Positions 44,201 through 51,294 of a DNA stretch of 51,578 nucleotides are shown here, in pieces. The translations under genes were made by a program, and so were the position numbers. The stretch is from CAZRDB01 sp964598695 (GTDB lineage: Bacteria > Armatimonadota > Zipacnadia > UBA1398): NCBI GenBank assembly GCA_964598695.1, contig CAZRDB010000011.1, positions 1 to 51,578 on the forward strand, read 5' to 3'. How positions within the stretch are numbered: position 1 is the stretch's first letter; the number at the start of each line of letters is the position of its first letter. The notes beneath the pieces are model-generated. The model saw only the letters and a program-made list of their open reading frames with translations. It made no database searches and had not been told where the DNA came from.

Positions 44201-46618
44201 TCGTTCGCGATCAACGAGGGCAAGGCCGTCATCCGGACGAGCCAGCAGATCGCCGACGCGCCGGCCGACTGGTACTCGAGCTACACCACCGCCGACCTCG
44301 AGGCCGTTCTCAGCGTCACGCTGGGCCGCGGCGACGGTGGCGGCGTCGACACCGACGGCAACCTGCTGAGCCCCGCCCGCCCGATGCCCGCCCTGCGCGC
44401 CGAGTGGAGCACCGCCGACCCGCCGATCGCCCCCGGCGATCCCCCCGCGCTCGCGGTGCCCTACGGCGTCCGGATCTTCGACGCCTGGACCGGCGCCCGG
44501 ATCCCGTGCTACCTGCTGGCCAACGGCGCCCCCGCGACATGGTGGGTCGAGCCCAAGACCGGCACCATTCACTTCGTCAACGCCAACCTCGCCGGCCGCC
44601 GGATCCTCGTGCAGGTCTGCGACAACAACGGAACCCCGGCCGATCCGGCCGAGCCCGACTCCACCGATGACGACGTCTACTACCACGAGTACCACCAGGT
44701 GCCGCCGATCGTCATCGGCCAGTTCCCCTCGATGGCGATCGCGCCGACCAGCGGCGCGGCCCTCGACCGGCCGGTCTACACCGGCGATGCGCCCTTCCCC
44801 GCCGACGGCGCACCGGCCGGCGACATGAACGACATCCTGACGATCGCCCGCGGCGCGGCCGTCGGTGTGCTCGCCGAGGATGCCATCACGCCGCTCGCCG
44901 TCGACTGGGACAACGGGCTGATCAGCTTCTGGCCGTGCCAGTCCATCCAGTCGGTCGATGTCAACGGGACCACCGCCGGCGTGGAGGCCACCTTCGGGAG
45001 CGACCCGCTCGTGCGGAGCGCGGCGCCGCCCGTCATCGCCGGCTCCAAGGTCCTCGCCCACGGCTGGCTCGGCACCCAGGGCAGCGCCCAGGCCCCATCG
45101 CACGGGATCGTGACCCTTCAGCTGGACCCGCGCGACAGCTCCGAGCAGTCGCCCGAGCAGGAGCCCTGGCCGGCCTCCGCGGGCGTGCCGCCGCCCTGGT
45201 GGGGCGGCGACCGTCCCGGCGCGCCGTGGCCGACCTACAACTTCCGCGACGAGGGCGCCGGCGACGGCTACAACCTCTACTGGGCGGGCGAGCCGATCCC
45301 CTCGCCGGGCTCGCTCGAGAACCCGTGCTACGACCTTCTCGGCATCAGCCGCGGGGCGACCGCCGTCACCACCGACATCGCGGTCCCGCGCGCCGCGCCG
45401 GTCGTCACCTCCGACGGCAAGGGCGTGCTGACCGCGGTGCTCGACGACGACGGCGCCTCCTACCAGTGGTGGAACACGGTGGAGACCGTCATCGCCTGCC
45501 AGAACCGCCTGCTCGTGGTCGACAGCGGCCGCGGCGTGGTCCGCGACATCCCGTCGACGGGGATCTCCGAGGTCCTGGGCAACCTGACCCTTCCCTCCGC
45601 CGACCTGGAGGCCTCGCAGTCAAGCTTCCGGGGCATCTCGCGTCCCAGCTCGATCCGCGACCTGTCGTACGTCGGCAAGCGTGGGGTCTACTACCTGTGC
45701 GACAGCGGCAACGACCAAGTGCTCGAGATCGACAAGACCGGCGGGATCGCGGTCCGCATCTCGAACCGGCTGCGTGAGCCCTGGGGCGGCGGGACGCCGT
45801 GGGTCAACGCGGCCTTCTACGACGTGCCCGGCTGGTACGCCGAGCTGCCGGTCGGCTCGCCCGCGACGATCTCGGCGCCGCATGACGCCTACCGCTGGGA
45901 GTGCACCTCGACGATCACCTACCCGAGCGCGGGCCCCGGGGGCTCCGTGACCTCCGACTGGCGCTTCGAGTTCGACTGGATCGCCGATACCGGCAACAAC
46001 CGTCTGCTCGGCCTGATGCGGCAGATCCCGGACGACCCGTCGATCGTCTCCAGCCGGGCCGACCAGCACCACCTCGTCTACGTCTCCGACGCATTCCAGG
46101 CCGTCCTCGACGGCAAGGGGCAGCGGATCGAGCGTGGCCCGGCGCTCCAGTACACGAGCTGCTGGCCGCTGCGGGCGCCGGCCCCGCTCTCGGAGACCGA
46201 GTTCATCGTCTCCGATGCCGACCCGTCGAGCCCGCCCCTCCAGTTCGCCGGCGGCGCCTTCGCCGGCATCGTGGCCGCCGTCAACAACGTGGCGCTGAGC
46301 ACGGTTCCGGGCGACCCGGAGAACATGCCCGACCTCGTCAACGCCGACGGAGGCCCCCGCACCGATCCCTACCCGCGCAACCTGGGGCCCGGCTCCTCCG
46401 TCGTGCAGGTCGGCCGGCTCTACGACAGCGACGGCGACAACACCCTCGACCGCATCGACGACCAGATCCAGTGGGCCTTCTCCGAGATCTACACCGTCGG
46501 GCTCGCGCCGAACGGCCAGCCCTCGCTGGTTCCGTTCCGCAAGCTGAAGCGGATCAACTACATCGACGTGGAACTCCGGACGGGTCCCGACGTCCCCACC
46601 GGCGACCCGGCGGTCTAA
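41276..46618 (+). CDS. Giant secreted PilY1-like tip protein, main part (false stop at 46616-46618)
   Basis: As written this encodes 1780 residues. With the segment after the gap the true product is about 2006 residues. A signal peptide covers about 1-31 (core ALTALLVTALAAETVCAS). Residues 100-230 resemble DUF4159 (WDFRYAPGFGDPNYGSPGS, ELLRRLVDAGATVMIDDCGG). A propeller-like region from about 445 has NNVVYVVVPLPGERMYLVAL and VVYVAANNRLYAYEALP. NHL-like repeats lie near 1400-1600 (NRLLVVDSGRGVVRDI, WIADTGNNRLLGLMRQI). Acidic calcium-type loops include DFDADGNPDDG and DSDGDNTLDRIDD. It comes last in the pilin operon, right after the PilX-like gene, as pilY1 does in Pseudomonas-type operons. Sequence from 46595 on is an error-filled copy of 46703-46800; the TAA there replaces TAC. 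The PilY1 role is inferred from position and propeller pattern. Confidence 0.82.
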   Translation: MTSRRRDPRMLIGALTALLVTALAAETVCASSFEYSSEKRLIKVANLLVQSARAKSGAGNPPSRLNLENPDPHIFWALERSPWKPPNWEFVNPLAPAVVTEEVQARWDFRYAPGFGDPNYGSPGSRVVELGDPLPKWSGAYWEVLLAEENFNALLGYDLLLITNHSLTAFSAADRELLRRLVDAGATVMIDDCGGMRIVHATDDGQVPQSDFDMANASSAEFTNNLLETDSGYFGVSFFSRWGGGRDNFFDLPVSAQGFFTDLQFFSDGNPSGHARASERYSPLVTTPYWLSQTELNELGDKSVTQYRIACYDRNTLFPVVMNSAYAAETTEAPYGEPYVAMGYYGEGIIIATAGDVGCAVNDGISSGYVYRINNQNNSGYWCGSDFSSIDDDPRGIGNVKFMINAVNLAAKYRAGFGGPRQQASLATQTPNALNPAASAALAASDPGDYWSAYAGHAAGHSYATSANNVVYVVVPLPGERMYLVALDGVTGRDFDADGNPDDGLQGSHADPDLALFGYPEWDLLWAEELQAPGGDPTATAPVVGKAAYSTGSPARWYAADVVYVAANNRLYAYEALPMNAGLVADAAVLFDGWSAGSNPVTLSERATGLTYCRNRLYVETADGATPVEVEIIDANDGDSMGTIEVPGVLGTLADAGAGPAIAVVADTYNGAQDEMLYLPVSPDGATMRAQVLAIALQTWNERMRPVGRTSRGTDAGSVAIDACYRNWRIREFARFDNTAAAPKYPTLYVNGVLVPREDGGTEVWRLVDDTGGADPDIPGGDVGDCQQIRFMASLVNRCPGGTTEGVPADAQVLVSYEHKLPSHTSFPIPANEAGSIKWRYILAKRTAAAGPGDVPTYTVDSTVTQYTHARVAVDAQGTVAIAVPLNDAAGWSDTFHVIHDIGYPTDLLDIPEAGGGYGVEPEPTTGTASQWDGDEVDQVGSFVFWQESPRPLMGYVLQFADRTWTGGYPWDRAPSFAINEGKAVIRTSQQIADAPADWYSSYTTADLEAVLSVTLGRGDGGGVDTDGNLLSPARPMPALRAEWSTADPPIAPGDPPALAVPYGVRIFDAWTGARIPCYLLANGAPATWWVEPKTGTIHFVNANLAGRRILVQVCDNNGTPADPAEPDSTDDDVYYHEYHQVPPIVIGQFPSMAIAPTSGAALDRPVYTGDAPFPADGAPAGDMNDILTIARGAAVGVLAEDAITPLAVDWDNGLISFWPCQSIQSVDVNGTTAGVEATFGSDPLVRSAAPPVIAGSKVLAHGWLGTQGSAQAPSHGIVTLQLDPRDSSEQSPEQEPWPASAGVPPPWWGGDRPGAPWPTYNFRDEGAGDGYNLYWAGEPIPSPGSLENPCYDLLGISRGATAVTTDIAVPRAAPVVTSDGKGVLTAVLDDDGASYQWWNTVETVIACQNRLLVVDSGRGVVRDIPSTGISEVLGNLTLPSADLEASQSSFRGISRPSSIRDLSYVGKRGVYYLCDSGNDQVLEIDKTGGIAVRISNRLREPWGGGTPWVNAAFYDVPGWYAELPVGSPATISAPHDAYRWECTSTITYPSAGPGGSVTSDWRFEFDWIADTGNNRLLGLMRQIPDDPSIVSSRADQHHLVYVSDAFQAVLDGKGQRIERGPALQYTSCWPLRAPAPLSETEFIVSDADPSSPPLQFAGGAFAGIVAAVNNVALSTVPGDPENMPDLVNADGGPRTDPYPRNLGPGSSVVQVGRLYDSDGDNTLDRIDDQIQWAFSEIYTVGLAPNGQPSLVPFRKLKRINYIDVELRTGPDVPTGDPAV

Positions 46619-46692
46619 TACCTGACATACGCCTATCACGCCGGGTAATCCCCGTTAACATAAAACCGGCCGCGGGGCCGTGGGCCGCCCAC
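46595..46692 (+). repeat. Corrupt left copy of a 98-bp contig-end duplication
   Basis: This segment matches 46703-46800 with identical ends and about two dozen differences in the middle, mostly A or T where the right copy has C or G, and it gains three in-frame stops. Both copies are in the same reading frame, with CCC at the first codon. This is the signature of an error-prone contig end that the assembler failed to merge. Confidence 0.85.
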
Positions 46693-46702
46693 NNNNNNNN
46701 NN
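46693..46702. other. Assembly gap of 10 N inside the PilY1-like gene
   Basis: Ten N bases separate the corrupt copy from the clean copy of the same 98-bp segment. The real gap is probably negative (overlapping ends). Confidence 0.85.
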
Positions 46703-47404
46703 CCCACCGGCGACCCGGCGGTCTACTACCTGACCATCGCCGATGACGACGGCGTCTACCCGGTGACCTTCTACCCGGCGACGGGGCCGTGGGCCGCGAC
46801 CAACGCCCGCTACCCCGGCCGGGCCGTCCTCGCCCTTCCGCCGAGCAGTCGCGTGGGCTTCGGCCCCGATCTCGCCGCCGCCAGCCTGACCTATGGCTAC
46901 GGCGCGACCTGGTGGTTCGACGCGCAGGAGTACGCGACCGCGATGGGCGCGCTCGCCCGCGGCGTCAACCCCGATCCCGGAAGCCCCGGGCCCGAGCGCA
47001 CGCCGACCTGGTCGAACCCGGCGGCGACGCGGGTCTACCCGGCCGAGTACACCGGCGCCTGCGCCGACGACCTCGGGGCGCCGACTCCAACCAACCTCCT
47101 GCAGGACGGCACCTTCTCCTGGTTCCGGCCGGTCCACGTCGAGCGGCAGACCGACGGCCGCTACCTGGTCACCAACGGCCACGAGCGCAAGGGCGAGGTG
47201 CTCCTGCTCGACCCGTTCGCCTGTATCGCCCCGCCCGCGACGCTGGGCGCGCAGTACGACATCGACTACCTGACCGAACTGGCGTGGATCCTGCCCGATC
47301 CGGTCGAGTACGCGGCCGACGAGAGCCAGAACACGCCCGAGGTCGGACGGGAGACGTACGCGCTTGGCCAGCCCTGGGCCGCGAGCCGGCGCACCATCTT
47401 CTAG
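46703..47404 (+). CDS. C-terminal part of the PilY1-like tip protein
   Basis: From 46703 an open frame of 233 codons continues the 41276 gene without a break if the left copy is dropped. It opens PTGDPAVYYLTIADDDGVYP, and the first seven residues repeat the end of the upstream part. It includes a final propeller-like strand set (RYLVTNGHERKGEVLLLDPF) and ends at TAG 47402-47404. There is no ribosome site before the first in-frame GTG (46763), so it is not a separate gene. Confidence 0.85.
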   Translation, partial: PTGDPAVYYLTIADDDGVYPVTFYPATGPWAATNARYPGRAVLALPPSSRVGFGPDLAAASLTYGYGATWWFDAQEYATAMGALARGVNPDPGSPGPERTPTWSNPAATRVYPAEYTGACADDLGAPTPTNLLQDGTFSWFRPVHVERQTDGRYLVTNGHERKGEVLLLDPFACIAPPATLGAQYDIDYLTELAWILPDPVEYAADESQNTPEVGRETYALGQPWAASRRTIF

Positions 47405-47465
47405 GGTGTGCGGCGAGCGAACACGGTGGGAAGCGGGCCGGGAGCGCCTGGAAGGCGCCCCCGGC

Positions 47466-47499
47466 TCGCGCCGCGCCCGGGCGATGGCGCCCGGCGCGA
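47466..47499 (+). terminator. GC-rich hairpin after the pilin/PilY1-like operon
   Basis: TCGCGCCG (47466-47473) pairs with CGGCGCGA (47492-47499). The inner 18 bases are themselves self-complementary in part. It lies about 60 bases after the PilY1-like stop. Confidence 0.5.
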
Positions 47500-47588
47500 A
47501 TCAGGGGGCCGCGCGGAATCGCGGAGGCGAAAGATTCCGGTGCGAGCCGGGCGCCGAAGCAGGTTCCTCGGGGACTGCGTCCGAATAA

Positions 47589-47621
47589 CCAAGGGTCATG
47601 TTCGGTTAGGCAGACCCTTGG
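47589..47621 (+). terminator. Second hairpin between the two pilus operons
   Basis: CCAAGGGTC and GACCCTTGG form a perfect 9-bp stem with a 15-base loop, 39 bases upstream of the pilM promoter. It is either a back-up terminator or an upstream regulatory element. Confidence 0.4.
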
Positions 47622-47660
47622 GCGAAGGCCGGGTAGCGGATCGGAGTGTCACGCCTGTCG

Positions 47661-47689
47661 TTGACAGTCCGGCCGGCGCGACCTAGATT
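47661..47689 (+). promoter_or_regulatory. Near-consensus sigma70 promoter of the pilM-pilN-pilO operon
   Basis: TTGACA (47661-47666), a 17-base spacer and TAGATT (47684-47689). The -35 is perfect and the -10 matches five of six. The transcript should start near 47696, giving a leader of about 80 bases before pilM. Confidence 0.75.
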
Positions 47690-47778
47690 CGTCTTTCGCC
47701 GAGTGAGCCAGTGGATTGCGATCACCGGCTCGGGTGAAGACTCCCCGGGTCGCGGCGAGCAGAGGGGAGGAGTCCCCG

Positions 47779-49260
47779 TTGGCGGGCTCCCTGATCGGGA
47801 TCGAAGTCGGGTCCAGCACAATCAAGGCCGCCGAGGCGACGGGCGGGCCCGGAGCGCTGCACGTCCACCGCCTTGCGTGGTGCCGCACCCCCGACGACGC
47901 CTATGTGGACGGCGTCATCATCGATCCGGCGCGGCTCGGTCAGGTCATCGGCGAGCTGGTGCGCTCTAACGGATTCAGTTCGCACCGTGCGGGTGTCGCG
48001 CTCAGCGGAACGAAGAACTGCGCCCTGCGCGTGCATCCCTTCCCGCGGATGAACGACAAGGAGCTGAAGGCCAACCTCAAGCTCGAGGCCGACAGACTCC
48101 TGCCCTTCCCGCCCAACGAGGATGTCCAGTGGGCCCACCAGGTCCTGGATCCCGGCGCCACCACGGAGACCATGGATGTGCTCGTCGCCGGCGCCCGCAA
48201 GGACCACATCCGCGGCTGGTGCGAGGCCCTGCGCCACGCCAAACTCCAGCCCTCCGCCTTCGACATGGAAGCCGTCGCACAACTGATCTCGCTCGTCGAG
48301 GCCCCCCGGGAGTACCGACGCGAGCGCTGCCTGCTGCTGATCGACATCGGACAGGCCGCCACCAACGTCTCGATCGTCGAGGATGGTCTGGTGCGGTTCG
48401 TCCGCTCCGTCGATATCGCCGGCGACAAGCTCACCCAGGCCGTCCACCTCGAACTCAAGCCCGACACGCGCGATGAGGCCGAGCAGCTCAAGCTCCAGTA
48501 CGGCAACGTCTCGCTCATCGTGCACGAGGAAGTCGTGATGGGCGATGAGGGAGACTTCCTCGCCGACCAGCTTCTCTCCAGCTCGATGCAGGTCGGCCAG
48601 CGCCCCGAGGACGACGAGATGGTCATCTCGATCGGTGGGCCGAGCGATCGGCCGGCCGCCGGCGGCAGCGACGACACGCTCCTGCTCGACTCGGGCGGCG
48701 CCGCGCTGTTCGGGGACCTCGGGCTCGGCGATCCCGCCGCAAGCGACGATTTCGTGGCCCACGGCGACGAGGACGGCCCGGAGGCCGCCCCCGCCGCGAT
48801 GCCGGAGATCGGTCCCGTCCCGATGCTCGAGGTCGATGATGCGCCCCTCGGCGGCGCGAGCTTCGACTTCGTCCCGGAGGACACCCCGGACTTCGCCGAC
48901 GACGGCTTCGCGCCCTCGGGCGGGGCCGTGATGGACGACGAGACCTACGCGGTCAACGCGGTTGGCGCCGCGCTCATCGAGCCCCTCGCCAACCTCGTCA
49001 GCGAGGTCCGTCGGTCGCTGGAGTACTACCGGAGCCGCCACCAGGACACCGCGGTGGAGCGGATCCTGCTCTTCGGGGGCTCGTCCCGCATCCGCAATGT
49101 GGCCGAGTTCTTCGAGCGCGAGCTGGACATCCCCACCGAGGTCGCGGACCCCTTCGCGACCCTCGGCGTCGATGCCAACCTCTACCCTGCCGCGACGCTG
49201 CAGGACATGCGCGTGTGCTTCGCGGGCGCGTTGGGCATGGCACTCCGCGATCTGATCTAG
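47779..49260 (+). CDS. pilM: Type IV pilus assembly ATPase-like protein PilM with a large acidic insert
   Basis: 493 residues from TTG at 47779, chosen because GGGGAGG lies 8 bases before it and the frame starts right at LAGSLIGIEVGSSTIKAAE. PilM is an actin-like cytoplasmic protein that binds the N-terminus of PilN. Phosphate-1 GIEVGSSTIKAAE is at residues 6-18, phosphate-2 LLLIDIGQAATNVSIV at about 188-203, the adenosine-type loop RILLFGGSSRIRN at about 430, and EVRRSLEYYRS at about 410. The usual length is about 350. The excess is an acidic, Gly/Pro-rich, probably disordered insert (about 250-388) between AEQLKLQYGNVSL and NAVGAALIEPLANL. Confidence 0.92.
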   Translation: MAGSLIGIEVGSSTIKAAEATGGPGALHVHRLAWCRTPDDAYVDGVIIDPARLGQVIGELVRSNGFSSHRAGVALSGTKNCALRVHPFPRMNDKELKANLKLEADRLLPFPPNEDVQWAHQVLDPGATTETMDVLVAGARKDHIRGWCEALRHAKLQPSAFDMEAVAQLISLVEAPREYRRERCLLLIDIGQAATNVSIVEDGLVRFVRSVDIAGDKLTQAVHLELKPDTRDEAEQLKLQYGNVSLIVHEEVVMGDEGDFLADQLLSSSMQVGQRPEDDEMVISIGGPSDRPAAGGSDDTLLLDSGGAALFGDLGLGDPAASDDFVAHGDEDGPEAAPAAMPEIGPVPMLEVDDAPLGGASFDFVPEDTPDFADDGFAPSGGAVMDDETYAVNAVGAALIEPLANLVSEVRRSLEYYRSRHQDTAVERILLFGGSSRIRNVAEFFERELDIPTEVADPFATLGVDANLYPAATLQDMRVCFAGALGMALRDLI

Positions 49261-49276
49261 GGATAGGTGACAGGCT

Positions 49277-50203
49277 GTGGCAAGTGCGTCGGCTCATGCA
49301 AAGCTGCGACTGAACCTCCTGCCCCCGGAGATTCCGGCTGCCAGGAGAGCGAAGCGTCTCTTCCCGCTCTGCATCATCCTGATCCTCGCCTCCGTCGGCG
49401 GGAGCCTCTTCTGGATGCTCGCCTGGAGCAACGCGGCGAAGACGCGCCAGGACGAGCTGAGCAAGGCGCAGGCCGCGGCCCAGAAGGTGACGGAACTCGA
49501 GCAGGAGATCACCGCCGAGCAGGCGAAGCGCGCGCCGCTTCAGGCCATCGTCCAGTTCCTCGATGACTTCGAGACCCACTCCGCCAAGTACGCCGATGTG
49601 GTGGAGGCCCTCGCGCACTACGTCCCCGACACCTGCACCCTCGACCGAATCAGCATCACCGGCAGTAGCGTGTCCTTCAGCACCGTCGTGGAGGATACCG
49701 AGTCCCTCATCCGGCTCGTCATCAACCTCAACCGCGCCGGCATGCCGGCCGAGGGGGGCGGCACCGAGCCGCTGTGGAGCGATGACGCCGTCTCGCGCGG
49801 CAAGCTCAAGCCGCTCTTCGCGGGGCCGATCAGCGTCTCCGGGGTCAACGTGAGCGGCGGCACGTTCGAGACCGACGTCTATCCGGAGGGTGACCTCCGC
49901 GCCCAGCTCATGAGCTTCGGGCCCACGCCCACCGGGGTTCCGTCGGTCAGCCCGGGCGGTTCCGTCTACCGTCACGGCGTCGTGTGGCAGGCGCCCATCC
50001 CGGTGACCATCACCGCGACCCTTGCCGAGCCGGTCGGCCTCGAGCTGCCGGCCGCCGCGGCCGGCGGGCAGGCAGCCCCCGCGGGGGCGTCGCCCATGGG
50101 CGGAATGCCTTCGCCGGGCGGCGCCGGTCCCGCGGGCTCCGGTGGCGCCGGCCCGGCCAGTACCGGCGGTGGCGCGGCCGGTTCGGGCGGCGGAGCCAAG
50201 TGA
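49277..50203 (+). CDS. pilN: Type IV pilus assembly protein PilN with low-complexity tail
   Basis: 308 residues. The cytoplasmic N-terminus contains LRLNLLPPEIPAARRAK, the conserved PilM-binding NLLP motif. One TM helix (about 28-50) is followed by a coiled coil (about 53-90: QDELSKAQAAAQKVTELEQE) and a periplasmic ferredoxin-like fold (YVPDTCTLDRISITGSSVSF). PilN is normally about 180-200 residues. The last 60 or so are Gly/Ala/Pro/Ser-rich (PSPGGAGPAGSGGAGPAS). GTG at 49277, 16 bases after pilM. It forms the PilMNO alignment complex of the inner membrane. Confidence 0.88.
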   Translation: MASASAHAKLRLNLLPPEIPAARRAKRLFPLCIILILASVGGSLFWMLAWSNAAKTRQDELSKAQAAAQKVTELEQEITAEQAKRAPLQAIVQFLDDFETHSAKYADVVEALAHYVPDTCTLDRISITGSSVSFSTVVEDTESLIRLVINLNRAGMPAEGGGTEPLWSDDAVSRGKLKPLFAGPISVSGVNVSGGTFETDVYPEGDLRAQLMSFGPTPTGVPSVSPGGSVYRHGVVWQAPIPVTITATLAEPVGLELPAAAAGGQAAPAGASPMGGMPSPGGAGPAGSGGAGPASTGGGAAGSGGGAK

Positions 50204-50279
50204 TTCTGTGTGCGGCAACCCGGTCGTGGAACGGCCCCACGGGGCGCTCTGGTAAGCGGAACCGGCTTGGGGAGGCAAG

Positions 50280-51209
50280 ATGTCCAAGTTGAAGGCATGG
50301 CACATTCTAGTACCGACGGTGATCCTCGTCATCGCGGCGCCCGCAGGCATCGGCTTCGGGAAGGTCAAGAAGACGATGGAGGAGGTCAAAGCCGCCGACG
50401 AGCAGATCAAGCAGGCCTACGAGGCGGCGGCCGAACTCCACGTCAAGGAGGCCGAGCTGCAGAAGGCGCAGTTCGAGACCGCGGTCGTCACCAAGGAACT
50501 GAGCCAGGTGAAGGACGCCAAGCTCCCGGTCTGGTCCGGGAACGGCTGGTGGAGAGACATCCGCCAAGGCATGGCCCTCCGCCCCGGCCCCGCGTCGATC
50601 CGCGTCGGCGAGCAAGGCGTCCCCGTCAGCCTCCCGGACGGCATGGCGACGATGTTCGATGTCTGGTTCCTTCTCCGTGAGGATCTCGCCCTCCAGCTCC
50701 GCGACTACTTCGACAGCGCTGGCGTCGACGTGCAGTACGACCTCATCCTTCCCACGCCGGAGGTCAAGCTCTACACCGCGGCCGATCTGGTGATGCAGAT
50801 CCCGATCAACAATGTCCGGGTACGCGGCCCCTACGAGGATGTCCTCCGCTTCTTCCGGCGGCTCGGGTACGCCCCGCTCCTGATCTCGGTCCAGGGCCCG
50901 GTGAGCTTCGCGCCCGTCGACGGCACCAACGGCGCCGAGATCACCGCGACCACGAACATGGTCGTCACCATCGTCCCGAACCTGCCGCCCGATCAGATGG
51001 CCGACCTCCTCCCGATGTTCGCCGGGGGAGGCGGCGGGGCCGCTGCGGCTCCGGCCGCGGGGGGCGGAATGACGCCGTCGCCGATGGGCTCGCCCGGCGT
51101 TCCCGGAGCGGCAATGGCGGCTGGCACCGGCGCCCCCGGCGCCCCGTCGGGCTCGGGTGGAGGCGGTGGTCCCGCCGGCTCCGGTGGCGGCGGGCCCGCG
51201 AAGCGCTAG
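50280..51209 (+). CDS. pilO: PilO-like type IV pilus assembly protein with Gly-rich tail
   Basis: 309 residues. One N-terminal TM helix (about 8-27, ILVPTVILVIAAPAGIGFGK), a coiled coil (about 30-80), then an alpha/beta periplasmic domain with VRVRGPYEDVLRFFRRLGYA, the pattern of the PilO ferredoxin-like fold. The tail from about 250 is Gly/Ala/Pro/Ser-rich and ends SGGGGPAKR, very like the PilN tail. ATG at 50280 follows GGGGAGG. PilO pairs with PilN. The identification rests on layout and position; sequence similarity to classical PilO is weak. Confidence 0.8.
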   Translation: MSKLKAWHILVPTVILVIAAPAGIGFGKVKKTMEEVKAADEQIKQAYEAAAELHVKEAELQKAQFETAVVTKELSQVKDAKLPVWSGNGWWRDIRQGMALRPGPASIRVGEQGVPVSLPDGMATMFDVWFLLREDLALQLRDYFDSAGVDVQYDLILPTPEVKLYTAADLVMQIPINNVRVRGPYEDVLRFFRRLGYAPLLISVQGPVSFAPVDGTNGAEITATTNMVVTIVPNLPPDQMADLLPMFAGGGGGAAAAPAAGGGMTPSPMGSPGVPGAAMAAGTGAPGAPSGSGGGGGPAGSGGGGPAKR

Positions 51210-51240
51210 TCGCGTGCTGTAGCGCCTGAACTGCGCTGCG

Positions 51241-51262
51241 CCACCGGCCGTATAGCCGGTGG
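51241..51262 (+). promoter_or_regulatory. 8-bp hairpin between pilO and the next gene
   Basis: CCACCGGC and GCCGGTGG pair perfectly around CGTATA. It lies 31 bases after pilO and 32 bases before the next start. No U tract; it may be an intra-operon processing or attenuation site. Confidence 0.4.
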
Positions 51263-51294
51263 AGGAGCGCGTTGGCCGTAAGGAGTGTGCAGGG

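Larger units (their letters stand above)
47405..47778. other. Non-coding stretch between the pilin block and pilM
   Basis: 374 bases without a credible gene. They contain two hairpins, a near-consensus promoter and the pilM ribosome site, listed separately. I looked for riboswitch-like conserved cores here and found none that I could support. Confidence 0.6.

Noticed and set aside
41282..45103. Minus-strand open frame of 1273 codons opposite the PilY1-like gene
   Set aside because: Shadow of the true frame, with no ribosome site and no domain; the plus strand has a signal peptide and propeller-like repeats.
46763..47404. A separate gene of about 213 codons after the second gap
   Set aside because: No ribosome site, and the frame extends back to the gap and joins the 41276 gene once the duplicate copy is removed.
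47405..47660. Possible c-di-GMP riboswitch or other structured RNA before pilM
   Set aside because: Some loop-like motifs are suggestive, but the conserved core is absent and the region lies upstream of the pilM promoter, so it would not be in that transcript.
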